From: Lolliginicoccus suaedae
GTDB lineage: Bacteria > Actinomycetota > Actinomycetes > Mycobacteriales > Mycobacteriaceae
Reading direction: 5' to 3'
DNA length: 64,000 nucleotides
NCBI RefSeq assembly: GCF_008312885.1
Contig: NZ_VSSO01000001.1
Location: forward strand, 558,001-622,000
The translations under genes and the position numbers were made by a program. The notes beneath the pieces are model-generated. The model ran no database searches, was not told where the DNA came from, and worked only from the letters and a program-made list of their open reading frames with translations. This document shows positions 25,541-33,733 of this stretch, one piece after another; the first letter of the stretch is position 1, and every line of letters begins with the position of its first letter.

Positions 25541-27253
25541 GTGACCGACGAGCAGAACGACAACAGCGGCGCTAGCGAGCCCAGGAAGCCTCGCGGTCGC
25601 CGCATCATCCTCGCCGCGACGGCGCTGCTCCTCCTCATGGGCGTGGCATATGGCGCGGATCTCTACCTGGGCCGCGGCGAGATGGCGCGGGGCACCGAGG
25701 TGCTCGGTGTCGAGGTCGGCGGCATGGAGCGCGGCGAAGCGCTCGCGGAGCTGCGGCAAGCGCTGAGCGATCGGGAGACCGCCGCGGTGCCCGTGCTCGC
25801 CGGCGACGTGGAGACCACCGTGGTGCCTGCCGAGGCCGGCCTCTCGTTCGACCTGGAGGCGACCGTCGAGCAGGCCGCGCACCAGCCCCTGAACCCATTG
25901 ACCCGCTTGGCCTCACTGTTCCGGGAGCGAGAGGTCCCCGCCGCCCGCACGATCGATGAGGCGGCGCTGACCGCAACCATGGAGCGGCTCGTCAGCGAGA
26001 TCGACCGGGAACCGCAACCTGGTGGCATCGCCTTCGAGGGCGCCCGGGCCATCCCGATCATCCCCCAGCAGGGGCAGCAGCTGCTCGCCGAGACCGCACG
26101 CGGCATCATCGCCCAGGACTGGCCCCTCGGCGTGCCGCTGGTGCTGCCGACCGACATCACCGACGTCGAGCTCACCGAGGACGACATCGACCGCGCGATG
26201 CGCGAGATCGCCGAGCCCGCGCTCGCCACTCCCCTCGTGGTCACCGGGACCAGCGGGACCACCGCGACGTTGCCGCCCGAGCAGGTCGGCGAGGTGCTGC
26301 GCTTCGAGGCGGACGGCCCGGAGCTGCGGCACTCCTTCGACCAGGAGGCCGCGATCGGCATCCTCGCCCCCCAGCTGGCCTCCACCGAGTACCCGGCGCG
26401 CGACGCGACCGTGGCCCTGGGCAACGCGGGCCCCTATGTGGTGGCGGACCGCTCTGGCAGCGAGATCGACTGGGAAGCAACGCTCGACGGGTTCGACGAG
26501 CTGATGCTGCGCACCGAGGAGCGTGCCGTCGACGCCGAGTACGTGGAGATCATCGCGGAGTTCCGCACCGCCGACGCCGAGGCGCTCGGCATCAACGAGG
26601 TCATCGCCGAGTACACCACCGGCGGGTTCGCCACCGAGTCCGGGGTGAACATCCGCCAGGCCGCCCGCGAGGTCAACGGCGCAGTGGTCAAGCCGGGCGA
26701 GACATTCTCGCTCAACGGCTACACCGGGCCACGGGGCACCGCGCAGGGCTACATCGAATCGGGCATCATCCTCAACGGGCGGCCCTCGGAGGCGGTGGGG
26801 GGCGGCATCAGCCAGTTCGCCACCACGCTGTACAACGCCTCGTACTTCGCGGGCATGGACGATGTGGAGCACCAGGAGCACTCGTACTACATCTCGCGGT
26901 ATCCGGCGGGCCGCGAGGCGACGGTGTGGGAGGGCGCGATCGATGTGAAGTTCCACAACCCCTACAGCACGGGCATCCTCATCCAGTCCTTCGGCGACTC
27001 CTCGAGCGTGACGGTGCGCATCTGGGGCACCAAGACGGTGAACGTGCAGTCGATCAACGGGGGCCGCTGGGCCTACACGAGCCCGTCGCGCATCACCCTT
27101 CCCGAGGGACCGAACTGCTACCCCTCGAGCGGGGCGCAAGGCTTCACAACCTCCGATACCCGCGTGGTGCGCAATGCCCTCACAGGCGCGGAGATCTCCC
27201 GCACCACTCGCACGGTGCGTTATGACCCGCAGCCGATCGTGGAGTGCGAGTAG
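25541..27253 (+). CDS. VanW-family protein with peptidoglycan-binding-like repeats
   Basis: The 570-residue protein has a short Lys/Arg-rich cytosolic start, one membrane helix (RIILAATALLLLMGVAYGADL, shown in part) and a large extracellular region. Two PG_binding_4-like domains (GVEVGGMERGEALAEL with EAGLSFDLEATV; later AVDAEYVEIIAEF) precede the VanW domain (about 365-520: NIRQAAREVNGAVVKPGETF, GGGISQFATTLYNASYFAG, YYISRYPAGREATV). GTG 25541 is supported by AGGGGAG about 10 nt upstream and by a TAGGAT -10 box at 25501. It faces away from the RDD gene. A role in wall or envelope maturation is likely; resistance to glycopeptides cannot be inferred. Confidence 0.87.
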   Translation: MTDEQNDNSGASEPRKPRGRRIILAATALLLLMGVAYGADLYLGRGEMARGTEVLGVEVGGMERGEALAELRQALSDRETAAVPVLAGDVETTVVPAEAGLSFDLEATVEQAAHQPLNPLTRLASLFREREVPAARTIDEAALTATMERLVSEIDREPQPGGIAFEGARAIPIIPQQGQQLLAETARGIIAQDWPLGVPLVLPTDITDVELTEDDIDRAMREIAEPALATPLVVTGTSGTTATLPPEQVGEVLRFEADGPELRHSFDQEAAIGILAPQLASTEYPARDATVALGNAGPYVVADRSGSEIDWEATLDGFDELMLRTEERAVDAEYVEIIAEFRTADAEALGINEVIAEYTTGGFATESGVNIRQAAREVNGAVVKPGETFSLNGYTGPRGTAQGYIESGIILNGRPSEAVGGGISQFATTLYNASYFAGMDDVEHQEHSYYISRYPAGREATVWEGAIDVKFHNPYSTGILIQSFGDSSSVTVRIWGTKTVNVQSINGGRWAYTSPSRITLPEGPNCYPSSGAQGFTTSDTRVVRNALTGAEISRTTRTVRYDPQPIVECE

Positions 27254-27295
27254 CGCCTCTACCGAGCCTCCCGTGCCCGCATGGCAGGGGTCCAC

Positions 27296-27351
27296 GAGTG
27301 TGGAATAAGCGACACCCCCCCGTGCTCGAACCTGTCGTTCTTCGCACACTT
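27296..27351. repeat. Intergenic palindromic repeat, copy 1 (divergent copy)
   Basis: GAGTGTGGAATAAGCGACA (27296-27314) is imperfectly mirrored by TGTCGTTCTTCGCACACTT (27333-27351). It is related to copies 2 and 3 but has several changes. It lies between the vanW-like gene and the cadC promoter. Confidence 0.7.
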
Positions 27352-27375
27352 GCCGACCCCAGCAGGACCCAGGCC

Positions 27376-27410
27376 CTGACGCTCACGCAAACACTCGTTA
27401 GACTGTTTGC
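27376..27410 (+). promoter_or_regulatory. cadC promoter/operator
   Basis: A -35-like CTGACG (27376-27381), a 17-bp spacer and TAGACT -10 (27399-27404) place the transcription start at or next to the ATG at 27411, so the mRNA is leaderless. The perfect inverted repeat GCAAACA (27387-27393) / TGTTTGC (27404-27410), with 10-nt spacing, overlaps the -10 box and ends at the start codon, as expected for a SmtB/ArsR-type repressor site. Confidence 0.7.
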
Positions 27411-27779
27411 ATGACTTCCGAGATGGCCGACTCCTGCGACCTGCTCTGCCTCGACCTGCCCCGCGCCGAGGCCATCCGCACCAGCCTCCCCAGCGAAGAA
27501 CAACGTCGACGCGCCGCAGAGCAGGCCCGTGGCCTCGCCGAACCGACCCGCATCGCCCTCGCCACCGCCCTTGCCAGCGGCGGTGAGCTCTGCGTCTGCG
27601 ACCTGTCCTGGATCACCAGCACCAGCAAGGCGCTCGCCTCGCACCACCTCCGCCAGCTCCGTGCCGCCGGCATGGTCACCTCCCGCCGCGACGGCAAGCT
27701 CGTCCTCTACCGCCTCGCCCCCGAGACCGCATCGCTTCTCGGCATCCTGCTCGGCACCACCGAGGGGAGCACGCCATGA
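27411..27779 (+). CDS. CadC/SmtB-type metal-sensing repressor
   Basis: The 122-residue ArsR/SmtB protein carries ELCVCDL in the alpha-3 region (Cys61, Cys63), and the N-terminus supplies CDLLC (Cys9, Cys13). This is the four-thiolate arrangement of staphylococcal CadC for Cd, Pb or Zn. The recognition helix is SKALASHHLRQLRAAGMV. It overlaps the P-type ATPase gene by 4 bp and should repress both genes from the operator overlapping its own start. Metal specificity is inferred from the Cys pattern. Confidence 0.9.
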   Translation: MTSEMADSCDLLCLDLPRAEAIRTSLPSEEQRRRAAEQARGLAEPTRIALATALASGGELCVCDLSWITSTSKALASHHLRQLRAAGMVTSRRDGKLVLYRLAPETASLLGILLGTTEGSTP

Positions 27780-29749
27780 TCCGCGAGGCCCTCCGCCACC
27801 CCACGATCCGCGCGGCCCTGCTCGCCGCGGCCCTGCTCGCCGCAGCGCTCCCCCTGGGCGGCCTGCCGTCGACAATCCTCATCCTCGCCTCCGCCCTCGT
27901 TGGCGCGAGCACGTTCGTCCCACGAGCAGTCGCGCGGCTGCCCCGCCACATCGGCGTCGGCACCCTGATGAGCATCGCCATGATCGGTGCGGTCCTGCTC
28001 GGCGCCTACACCGAGGCAGCCCTGCTCGGCATCCTGTTCTCCCTCGCCGAAGGCCTCGAGGACCTCGCCGTCACACGCACCCGCCGCAGCCTGCGCGCCC
28101 TGCACGCGCTCATCCCCGCCACCGTCACCGTCAAGCGGGACGGAACGATCCGCGACATCCCCGCCGCCGAGCTCTCCATCGGCGACACGCTCGTCCTCGC
28201 CCCAGGCCAGCGCGCCGCCACCGACGCCACCATCACCGAGGGCCGCACCAGCCTCGACGTCTCCGCCATCACCGGCGAATCCATCCCCATCGAGGCAGGC
28301 CCCGGCGATGCCTTGCCTGCCGGGGCGATCAACGGCACCAGCGCCATCACCGCCCGCGCCACCGCGGAAGTGGCCGACTCCTCGCTCGCCCGCATCGTCG
28401 CGATCGTCGAGCAGGCCCAGCAGGACCACGGCGCCCGCCAGCGCATCGCCGACCGCATCGCCCGGCCCCTCGTGCCCGCGATCCTCCTGCTCGCCACCGC
28501 CATCACCGTCGTCGGAGTGCTCCTCGGCGACCCCATGACGTGGATCGAGCGCGGACTCGTCGTGCTCGTCGCCGCATCACCCTGCGCCCTCGCCATCTCC
28601 GTGCCGCTCACCGTCGTCGCCGCCGTCGGCGGGGCGAGCCGCGCCGGAATGGTCGTCGGCTCCGGACGCGCCCTCGAAGCACTCGGCGCCGTCACGATCC
28701 TCGCGCTCGACAAGACCGGCACGCTCACCGCCAACACCCCCACCGTGATCGGCACCCAGCACACCGGGTTAAAGGGCACCGGGCAGGCAGCCGATCCCCT
28801 GGCCGTCGCCGCGGCGCTCGAGGAACGCAGCGACCACCCCCTCGCCGCAGCCATCGTCGAGGCCGCCCAGCACCGAGCCGCCACCCGCTACCACGCCGAA
28901 GACGTGGAAGCCGTTCCGGGCCGCGGCCTCATGGGAAGCATCAACGGCTCCCCGGCACGGCTCGGCGCACCCGGCTGGATACCCTTGCCCGCCGAGCTCG
29001 AGGAGAATGCGCGCGCGTGGCAGGAATCCGGCGCTACCGTCGTCGCCGTCGAGCTAGCCGACGAGGTGCTCGGCATCCTCGCGGTCCGCGACGAGCTGCG
29101 CCCCGAAGCGCCCGCCGTGGTGAAGCAGCTGCGCGACCGCGGCATCCGCACCGTCATGCTCACCGGCGACTCCGAGCCATGCGCCCGCGCCCTCGCCGCC
29201 GAGTGCGGCATCGACGAGGTCCACGCTCGCCTCCTGCCCGAGGACAAGGCCGAGGTGGTCGCGGGACTGCGGCGGACCGGCACCACCGCCATGGTCGGCG
29301 ATGGCATCAACGACGCCCCCGCCCTCGCCACCGCCGACACCGGCATCGCCATGGGCGCGATGGGCAGCGACGCCGCCATCGCCGCCGCCGACTGCGCGCT
29401 GCTCGGCAACGACCTGCGACACCTGCCCCAGGTTCTCGACCACGCCCGGCGGGCACGCCGCATCATGGTGCAGAACATCGCGCTGTCGCTGGCGATCATC
29501 ACGATCCTCGTGCCGCTCGCCGCGACGGGACTCCTCGGCCTCGCCACGGTCGTGCTCATCCATGAGTCCGCCGAAGTGCTCGTCATCCTCAACGCCATCC
29601 GCGCGGCCCGCATCCGGCGGCTCGACGGCGGCGTTCCCGAGGCCGTGCCCGTTCCCGTGGCGGCTTCCGGGGCGCGGGATCCTCGAGGACTAGGTAGCGG
29701 GCTGCTCGCCAAGGACGACGACGGCGGGAGCTGCTGCGACCACTGCTAG
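27776..29749 (+). CDS. Heavy-metal P1B-type ATPase (Cd/Zn/Co-type exporter)
   Basis: The 657-residue ATPase has the TGES actuator loop (DVSAITGESIPIEAG), a membrane SPC motif (ASPCALAISVP, Ser268-Pro269-Cys270), the phosphorylation site DKTGTLT (Asp312), an HP pair in EERSDHPLAAAIVEAA and GDGINDAPALATAD. The eighth helix carries HES (His596). There is no N-terminal HMA domain. The last residues GGSCCDHC form a small Cys/His cluster that may bind metal. SPC and HES resemble P1B-4 pumps, while the CadC partner suggests Cd/Zn/Pb. It exports metal at the cytoplasmic membrane using ATP. Confidence 0.92.
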   Translation: MIREALRHPTIRAALLAAALLAAALPLGGLPSTILILASALVGASTFVPRAVARLPRHIGVGTLMSIAMIGAVLLGAYTEAALLGILFSLAEGLEDLAVTRTRRSLRALHALIPATVTVKRDGTIRDIPAAELSIGDTLVLAPGQRAATDATITEGRTSLDVSAITGESIPIEAGPGDALPAGAINGTSAITARATAEVADSSLARIVAIVEQAQQDHGARQRIADRIARPLVPAILLLATAITVVGVLLGDPMTWIERGLVVLVAASPCALAISVPLTVVAAVGGASRAGMVVGSGRALEALGAVTILALDKTGTLTANTPTVIGTQHTGLKGTGQAADPLAVAAALEERSDHPLAAAIVEAAQHRAATRYHAEDVEAVPGRGLMGSINGSPARLGAPGWIPLPAELEENARAWQESGATVVAVELADEVLGILAVRDELRPEAPAVVKQLRDRGIRTVMLTGDSEPCARALAAECGIDEVHARLLPEDKAEVVAGLRRTGTTAMVGDGINDAPALATADTGIAMGAMGSDAAIAAADCALLGNDLRHLPQVLDHARRARRIMVQNIALSLAIITILVPLAATGLLGLATVVLIHESAEVLVILNAIRAARIRRLDGGVPEAVPVPVAASGARDPRGLGSGLLAKDDDGGSCCDHC

Positions 29750-29794
29750 GGGGTGCGGTGCCTGGTTGCTGGGAGAGCTGAGTGCTAGTGCCGC

Positions 29795-29849
29795 GAGTGT
29801 GCGAGAAACGACAGCTTTCGCGACCAAGCGTGTCGCTTTTCGCACACTC
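29795..29849. repeat. Intergenic palindromic repeat, copy 2
   Basis: A 55-bp imperfect palindrome with arms GAGTGTGCGAGAAACGACA and TGTCGCTTTTCGCACACTC, two mismatches between arms, and a loop around TTTCGCGACCAAGCG. It lies between the convergent ATPase and LysE genes. It differs from copy 3 at only two positions over 55 bp. Confidence 0.85.
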
Positions 29850-29906
29850 ATGGGGCCGCGAGCTGGGGGTGAGGGCTCGGGCCGAGGGCTGGGGCGCGAC
29901 GCGCTC

Positions 29907-30530
29907 CTACGTGGACAAGGCGACTTGGGCGCCAAGGCCTATCAGCACCGAACCCGTTGCCGTCCCGACCGCAGCGCGGACCGCCCTGCGCTGGAACAAC
30001 TTCCGGATGCGACCGACGAGCATGGCAACGGCCAGGAACCATGCGGCGGTGACGATTCCGCCCGACGCGGCCAGCACACCGATATCGGCCCAATCTCCGT
30101 CGGCACCGACGAACTGCGGCATCAGCGCCAGGAAGAAGACAGCGGCCTTGGGATTGAGAACATTGCACAGCAAGCCCTGGCCGAACGAAGTCCGATGCCT
30201 CTGGGCCGGGGCGTCGGCACCCGGATCATTGACCGTTCCGCGCTCGCGCCACGCTTGCATGATGGCGCGGGCTCCCAGGTACGCCAGGTACGCAGCGCCC
30301 GCGAACCGGATGACATCGAACGCGATCGGCGACGCCGACACCAGCGCGGTCGCTCCTGCCGCGGCGGCCACCACCCAGAACGAAACGCCCACCGCCACCC
30401 CCATGGCCGTCGCGATCCCGGATCGGCTTCCGCCTGCCACGGCATTGCGCAGCACGATCACGAAATCGGGGCCCGGAGAAACGACAGCGATGAGCACGAT
30501 GCCCGCAAACAGAAGAACGGAGCCTGTCAT
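29907..30530 (-). CDS. LysE/RhtB-family amino-acid exporter
   Basis: The 207-residue protein has about six hydrophobic helices and the LysE/RhtB landmarks SPGPDFVIVLRNAVAGG after the first helix, GAAYLAYLGARAI, and LLCNVLNPKAAVFFLALMPQFV in the middle. It probably exports an amino acid such as threonine, homoserine or leucine, by family. ATG 30530 is chosen because GGGGAG lies 9 nt upstream; the frame extended to 30566 has no ribosome site. Palindromic repeats flank the gene on both sides (copies 2 and 3). Confidence 0.88.
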   Translation of the reverse strand: MTGSVLLFAGIVLIAVVSPGPDFVIVLRNAVAGGSRSGIATAMGVAVGVSFWVVAAAAGATALVSASPIAFDVIRFAGAAYLAYLGARAIMQAWRERGTVNDPGADAPAQRHRTSFGQGLLCNVLNPKAAVFFLALMPQFVGADGDWADIGVLAASGGIVTAAWFLAVAMLVGRIRKLFQRRAVRAAVGTATGSVLIGLGAQVALST

Positions 30531-30727
30531 GACCCAATACTCCCCAGGCTGCCGGTCCGGCAGCAATTCAGGCAGAGCGGGCCCGCGCTGCGAATGTTCG
30601 AGCTAGATCGCGGTTCGAGCGTTCAACCCCTGGCCGCAGCGTTCGTTTTCCGTTCATGCCCGGTTCACGCTGCCGCTAGGAAGGCCGGGCATCGCGGTAG
30701 CGCGACTTCTGCGCCAGTCGACGCCGC

Positions 30728-30782
30728 GAGTGTGCGAGAAACGACAGTTTTCGCGACCAAGCGTGTCGCATTTCGCACACTC
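30728..30782. repeat. Intergenic palindromic repeat, copy 3
   Basis: A 55-bp imperfect palindrome, arms GAGTGTGCGAGAAACGACA and TGTCGCATTTCGCACACTC, almost identical to copy 2, including the inner CGCGACCAAGCG. The flanks also agree (CCGC before; TGGGGG after). It lies in the ~326-bp gap between the LysE start and the end of the YqeY gene, where no coding frame is seen. Confidence 0.85.
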
Positions 30783-30856
30783 GTGGGGGCACGAGCGGCG
30801 GCCAGGTCGGGGGCGCGAGCGGCGGCCGGGACTGGGGCGCCGCGGCCCCCGCGCCC

Positions 30857-31327
30857 CTATCCCGCGAGGCGGGCCTTGACCACCTGCGAGACCCGCGCCC
30901 CGTCCGCGCGGGCGTCCACGAGCGCGTTGGCGGCCTTCATGACCTGACCCATCTGCCGCATGCCCGGGCGCTCGCCCGTATCGGTAGCGACCTGCTCGAT
31001 CGCCTGGTCGACCAGGGAGGCAAGCTCGTCATCGGTCAGTGGCTTGGGCAGGTAGCGCGCGATGATCTCGCCCTCGGCGCGCTCCTTCGACGCGAGCTCC
31101 TCCCGGCCAGCGTCGGCGTACACCGTCGCCGATTCGGCGCGCTTCTTCGCCTCCCGCATCAGTACCTTGGTGACCTCGGCATCGGAGAGCTCCCGCGCCG
31201 ATTCTCCCGCCACTTCCTCGGTCTGCACCGCGGCGAGCAGCATGCGCAGTGTCGCCTTCGTCTCTGTGTCCTGTGCCTTCATCGCGGCCGTCAGGTCCGC
31301 GCGCATCCGTGCTTTCAACTCAGCCAT
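30857..31327 (-). CDS. GatB/YqeY-domain protein
   Basis: The 156-residue protein (start ATG 31327, MAELKARMRADLTAAMK) is a typical YqeY: helical, with LRMLLAAVQTEEVA, the ELSDAEVTKVLMREAKKR region and the C-terminal MGQVMKAANALVDARADGARV. YqeY shares the tail domain of GatB and may bind tRNA, but its role is unknown; it is nearly always single-domain. A longer frame to 31339 adds only three codons. It is divergent from the yjdJ-like gene. Confidence 0.92.
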   Translation of the reverse strand: MAELKARMRADLTAAMKAQDTETKATLRMLLAAVQTEEVAGESARELSDAEVTKVLMREAKKRAESATVYADAGREELASKERAEGEIIARYLPKPLTDDELASLVDQAIEQVATDTGERPGMRQMGQVMKAANALVDARADGARVSQVVKARLAG

Positions 31328-31425
31328 AGTGGCCCCCACGATACGCCGGGGCCGACGGTTCCCCTGCCATGAGCGCGCTGCTGCGGCACCATGGAGGCAT
31401 CAGGCACGTGACCAGGAGGCCCCGC

Positions 31426-31755
31426 ATGGCATTCACCCTGCGCGACAACGACATGCTCGAGCGCTACGAGTTGCTCGACAACGGCACCAACGAGGTCGCT
31501 GGATCGGTGGAGTACAGCATCCTGCAAGGACGAATCTCGCTCACCCATACCGAGATCGGCAAGGCCTACGCCGGGCAGGGCCTCGCGTCCCAGTTGCTCG
31601 GACAGGTGCTCGACGAGGCACGGGAGCGGGAGCTCGCGGTCCTGCCGTTCTGCCCGTTCGCCCAGCGCTACATCCAGAAGCATCCCGGCTATGCCGAGCT
31701 CGTTCCGCCGCAGCTGCACGGCAAGTTCGGCCTGCAAACCCAGGAGTCGTCATGA
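31426..31755 (+). CDS. YjdJ-like small GNAT acetyltransferase
   Basis: The 109-residue protein is a minimal GNAT fold: RYELLDNGTNEVAGSVEY strands, then HTEIGKAYAGQGLASQLLG, where the acetyl-CoA loop is AGQGLAS, and a C-terminal VLPFCPFAQRYIQKHPGY. ATG 31426 follows AGGAGG by 6 nt. It overlaps the Fe-S/CDGSH gene by 4 bp. The same pairing occurs in E. coli as yjdJ-yjdI, which argues for linked function. The acceptor molecule is not known. Confidence 0.88.
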   Translation: MAFTLRDNDMLERYELLDNGTNEVAGSVEYSILQGRISLTHTEIGKAYAGQGLASQLLGQVLDEARERELAVLPFCPFAQRYIQKHPGYAELVPPQLHGKFGLQTQESS

Positions 31756-32189
31756 GCGAGAAGCCCGCGACCGGGAAGCCCAGCATCAAGGCGTACGAGG
31801 CGGACGGCATCACCGTCACCTACGACCGGCATCGCTGCCTGCATGCCGCGGAATGCGTGCGCGGCCTGCCGGAGGTCTTCGACACCGCCCGCCGCCCCTG
31901 GATACAGCCCCACGCGGCCGATCCCGCTGCCACGGCAGACGTGGTTCGCCACTGCCCCACCGGGGCCCTGCACTACGAGCTCGCCTCCGGTCCCGCCGAG
32001 CAGGGCGATGCCGGGGCCACGATCACCACAGGGCCCGGCCAGCCGCTGTGGATCAGGGGATCGTTCACCATCGACGACGGCAGCGGGCCGCGTGCCGAGA
32101 CGCGCGCCACGCTGTGCCGCTGCGGACGCACCACGAACGCGCCCTACTGCAGCGGGGACGGCGACTGCACGGGCTGGCACGACGAGTAG
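31752..32189 (+). CDS. YjdI-type Fe-S domain fused to a variant CDGSH domain
   Basis: The 145-residue protein has an N-terminal Fer4_19/YjdI domain with Cys29, Cys35 and Cys68 (CLHAAECVRG ... HCPTGAL). A C-terminal CDGSH-type motif follows: Cys122-R-Cys124-x2-Thr-x3-Pro-x-Cys133. The standard D-G-x-H that supplies the His ligand is replaced by S134-G-D-G137; Cys139 and His143 lie close by and might substitute. It is probably a cytosolic electron or cluster-transfer protein acting with the GNAT encoded just upstream. The altered ligand set is seen directly; its consequence is inference. Confidence 0.88.
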   Translation: MSEKPATGKPSIKAYEADGITVTYDRHRCLHAAECVRGLPEVFDTARRPWIQPHAADPAATADVVRHCPTGALHYELASGPAEQGDAGATITTGPGQPLWIRGSFTIDDGSGPRAETRATLCRCGRTTNAPYCSGDGDCTGWHDE

Positions 32190-32206
32190 ACGCGCGTCAC
32201 ACGGCG

Positions 32207-32255
32207 TCAAGAACGCATCAAGACTGCTGCTCGTCGCGTCAGGACGCCGTCAAGG
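32207..32255 (+). promoter_or_regulatory. Four TCAAGA-like half-sites upstream of the potassium operon
   Basis: TCAAGA (32207-32212), TCAAGA (32218-32223), TCAGGA (32239-32244) and TCAAGG (32250-32255) are direct repeats with 11-, 21- and 11-bp spacing, on one DNA face. This is the layout of OmpR/PhoB-type response-regulator sites, so the KdpE-like protein encoded at the operon's end is the obvious candidate ligand. It makes the GTG at 32259 an unlikely translation start for ktrB. Confidence 0.6.
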
Positions 32256-32315
32256 CCCGTGCGCGCGGCCCCACGGCTGCGCACGCTGGATGAGTGCCCC
32301 AACAACTCCAGGCTC

Positions 32316-33731
32316 ATGCTGCGTAGCGCGGCGGGGCCCTCGCGCGCCCGCCATCTGATCGGGCTGTTCGTCCGGCATCCAGCCCGCGTGGTCAGCACCG
32401 GCTTCGTGGTGGTCGTGCTGACCGGAACGATCCTGCTGATGCTGCCGTTCTCCTCAGCGTCCGGCGACTGGACCGCGCCCCTGCCAGCGTTGTTCACCGC
32501 GACCTCGGCGGTGTGCGTCACCGGACTCGTCGTCGTCGATACCGGCACCTACTGGTCGGTGTTCGGGCAGATCGTCATCGGGTTGCTGTTCCAGATCGGT
32601 GGCATGGGCGTGATGACGCTGGCCTCGCTGCTCGGCATCGTCGTCGCGCGCCGCATGGGCATGCGCATGCAACTGATCGTGCAGGCCGAGACCAAGGAGC
32701 TGCGGCTCGCCGATGTGCGCCGGGTGGCGGTGGGCGTGGTGGTGGTGAGCCTCGCCATCGAGGCGATCGTGGCGCTCATCATTGGCGTGCGCTACTACGC
32801 CGTCTATACCGATTCGGCTCTCGGGGCCCTGGGGTTCGCGCTGTTCCATGCGGCGTCGGCGTTCAACAATGCCGGTTTCGGCCTGCGGGCGGACAGCATG
32901 ATGGCGTTCACGGGCGACCCGTGGATCCTGCTTCCCATCATCGCCGCGTTCGTGCTCGGCGGCATCGGCTTCCCCGTCCTGCTCGAGATCGGGCGGCACC
33001 TGCGGCGGGAACGCCTCGCGCGCAGCAAGGCAGGCCTGCCCCCCGGCCCTCCCCCGCGATGGTCGCTGCACACCCGCATCACCGTGCTGGCCTACGGGGC
33101 GCTGGCCGTCGTCGGCATCGCCGCGGTGCTTGCCTTCGAGTACTCCAACCCCGCCACGCTCGGGCCCCTAGGCACGGGCGAGAAGATCCTCGCCGGGGTC
33201 TTCCAGGGCCTCGCGCCGCGCACCGTGGGCTTCAACTCGCTGGATGTGGGCCAGATGGATTCGGCGACGATCCTCATCACCGATGTGCTGATGTTCATCG
33301 GTGGCGGCAGCGCGGGCACTGCCGGCGGCATCAAGGTGACTACGTTCGCGATCCTCGGCTTCGTGATCCTCGCGGAACTGCGCGGGCAGCCCAGCGTCCA
33401 TGCGCTTGGCCGGCGCATCCCGGAATCGGTGCAGCGCCAGGCGTTGACGATCGTGCTGCTCAGCGTCGCCGCGATCATCGGCGCGACGATCCTGCTGATC
33501 GCCATCAGTGGGCATGGCGCCGAAGCGGTGATGTTCGAGGTCATCTCGGCGTTCGCTACTGTGGGGTTGTCCATGGGCATCACCGCGGACCTGCCTGCCC
33601 TTGGGCATGTGGTGCTGATCGCGCTCATGCTCATCGGCCGGATCGGACCGGTGGTCGTGGCGTCCGCGCTCGCGCTGCAGGAGCGGCCACGGCGCTACGA
33701 GCTGCCCGCGGAACGCCCCATCGTGGGGTGA
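32316..33731 (+). CDS. ktrB: TrkH/KtrB-family potassium uptake channel subunit
   Basis: The 471-residue protein has four pore repeats with filter segments TSAVCVTGLVV, SAFNNAGFGL, RTVGFNSLD and AFATVGLSMG, and the gate-type GGGSAGTAGGIKVTTFA in the third repeat, as in KtrB/TrkH K+ (or Na+-coupled) channels. ATG 32316 is preferred because the repeats at 32207-32255 run up to the earlier GTG (32259). The KtrA/TrkA regulatory ring is not encoded in the window. It forms an operon with a KdpD-like kinase and KdpE-like regulator rather than with kdpFABC. Confidence 0.9.
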   Translation: MLRSAAGPSRARHLIGLFVRHPARVVSTGFVVVVLTGTILLMLPFSSASGDWTAPLPALFTATSAVCVTGLVVVDTGTYWSVFGQIVIGLLFQIGGMGVMTLASLLGIVVARRMGMRMQLIVQAETKELRLADVRRVAVGVVVVSLAIEAIVALIIGVRYYAVYTDSALGALGFALFHAASAFNNAGFGLRADSMMAFTGDPWILLPIIAAFVLGGIGFPVLLEIGRHLRRERLARSKAGLPPGPPPRWSLHTRITVLAYGALAVVGIAAVLAFEYSNPATLGPLGTGEKILAGVFQGLAPRTVGFNSLDVGQMDSATILITDVLMFIGGGSAGTAGGIKVTTFAILGFVILAELRGQPSVHALGRRIPESVQRQALTIVLLSVAAIIGATILLIAISGHGAEAVMFEVISAFATVGLSMGITADLPALGHVVLIALMLIGRIGPVVVASALALQERPRRYELPAERPIVG

Positions 33732-33733
33732 GC

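Noticed and set aside
27296-30782. CRISPR array from the three similar repeats
   Set aside because: Copies are kilobases apart, palindromic and between genes; there are no regular spacers or cas genes.
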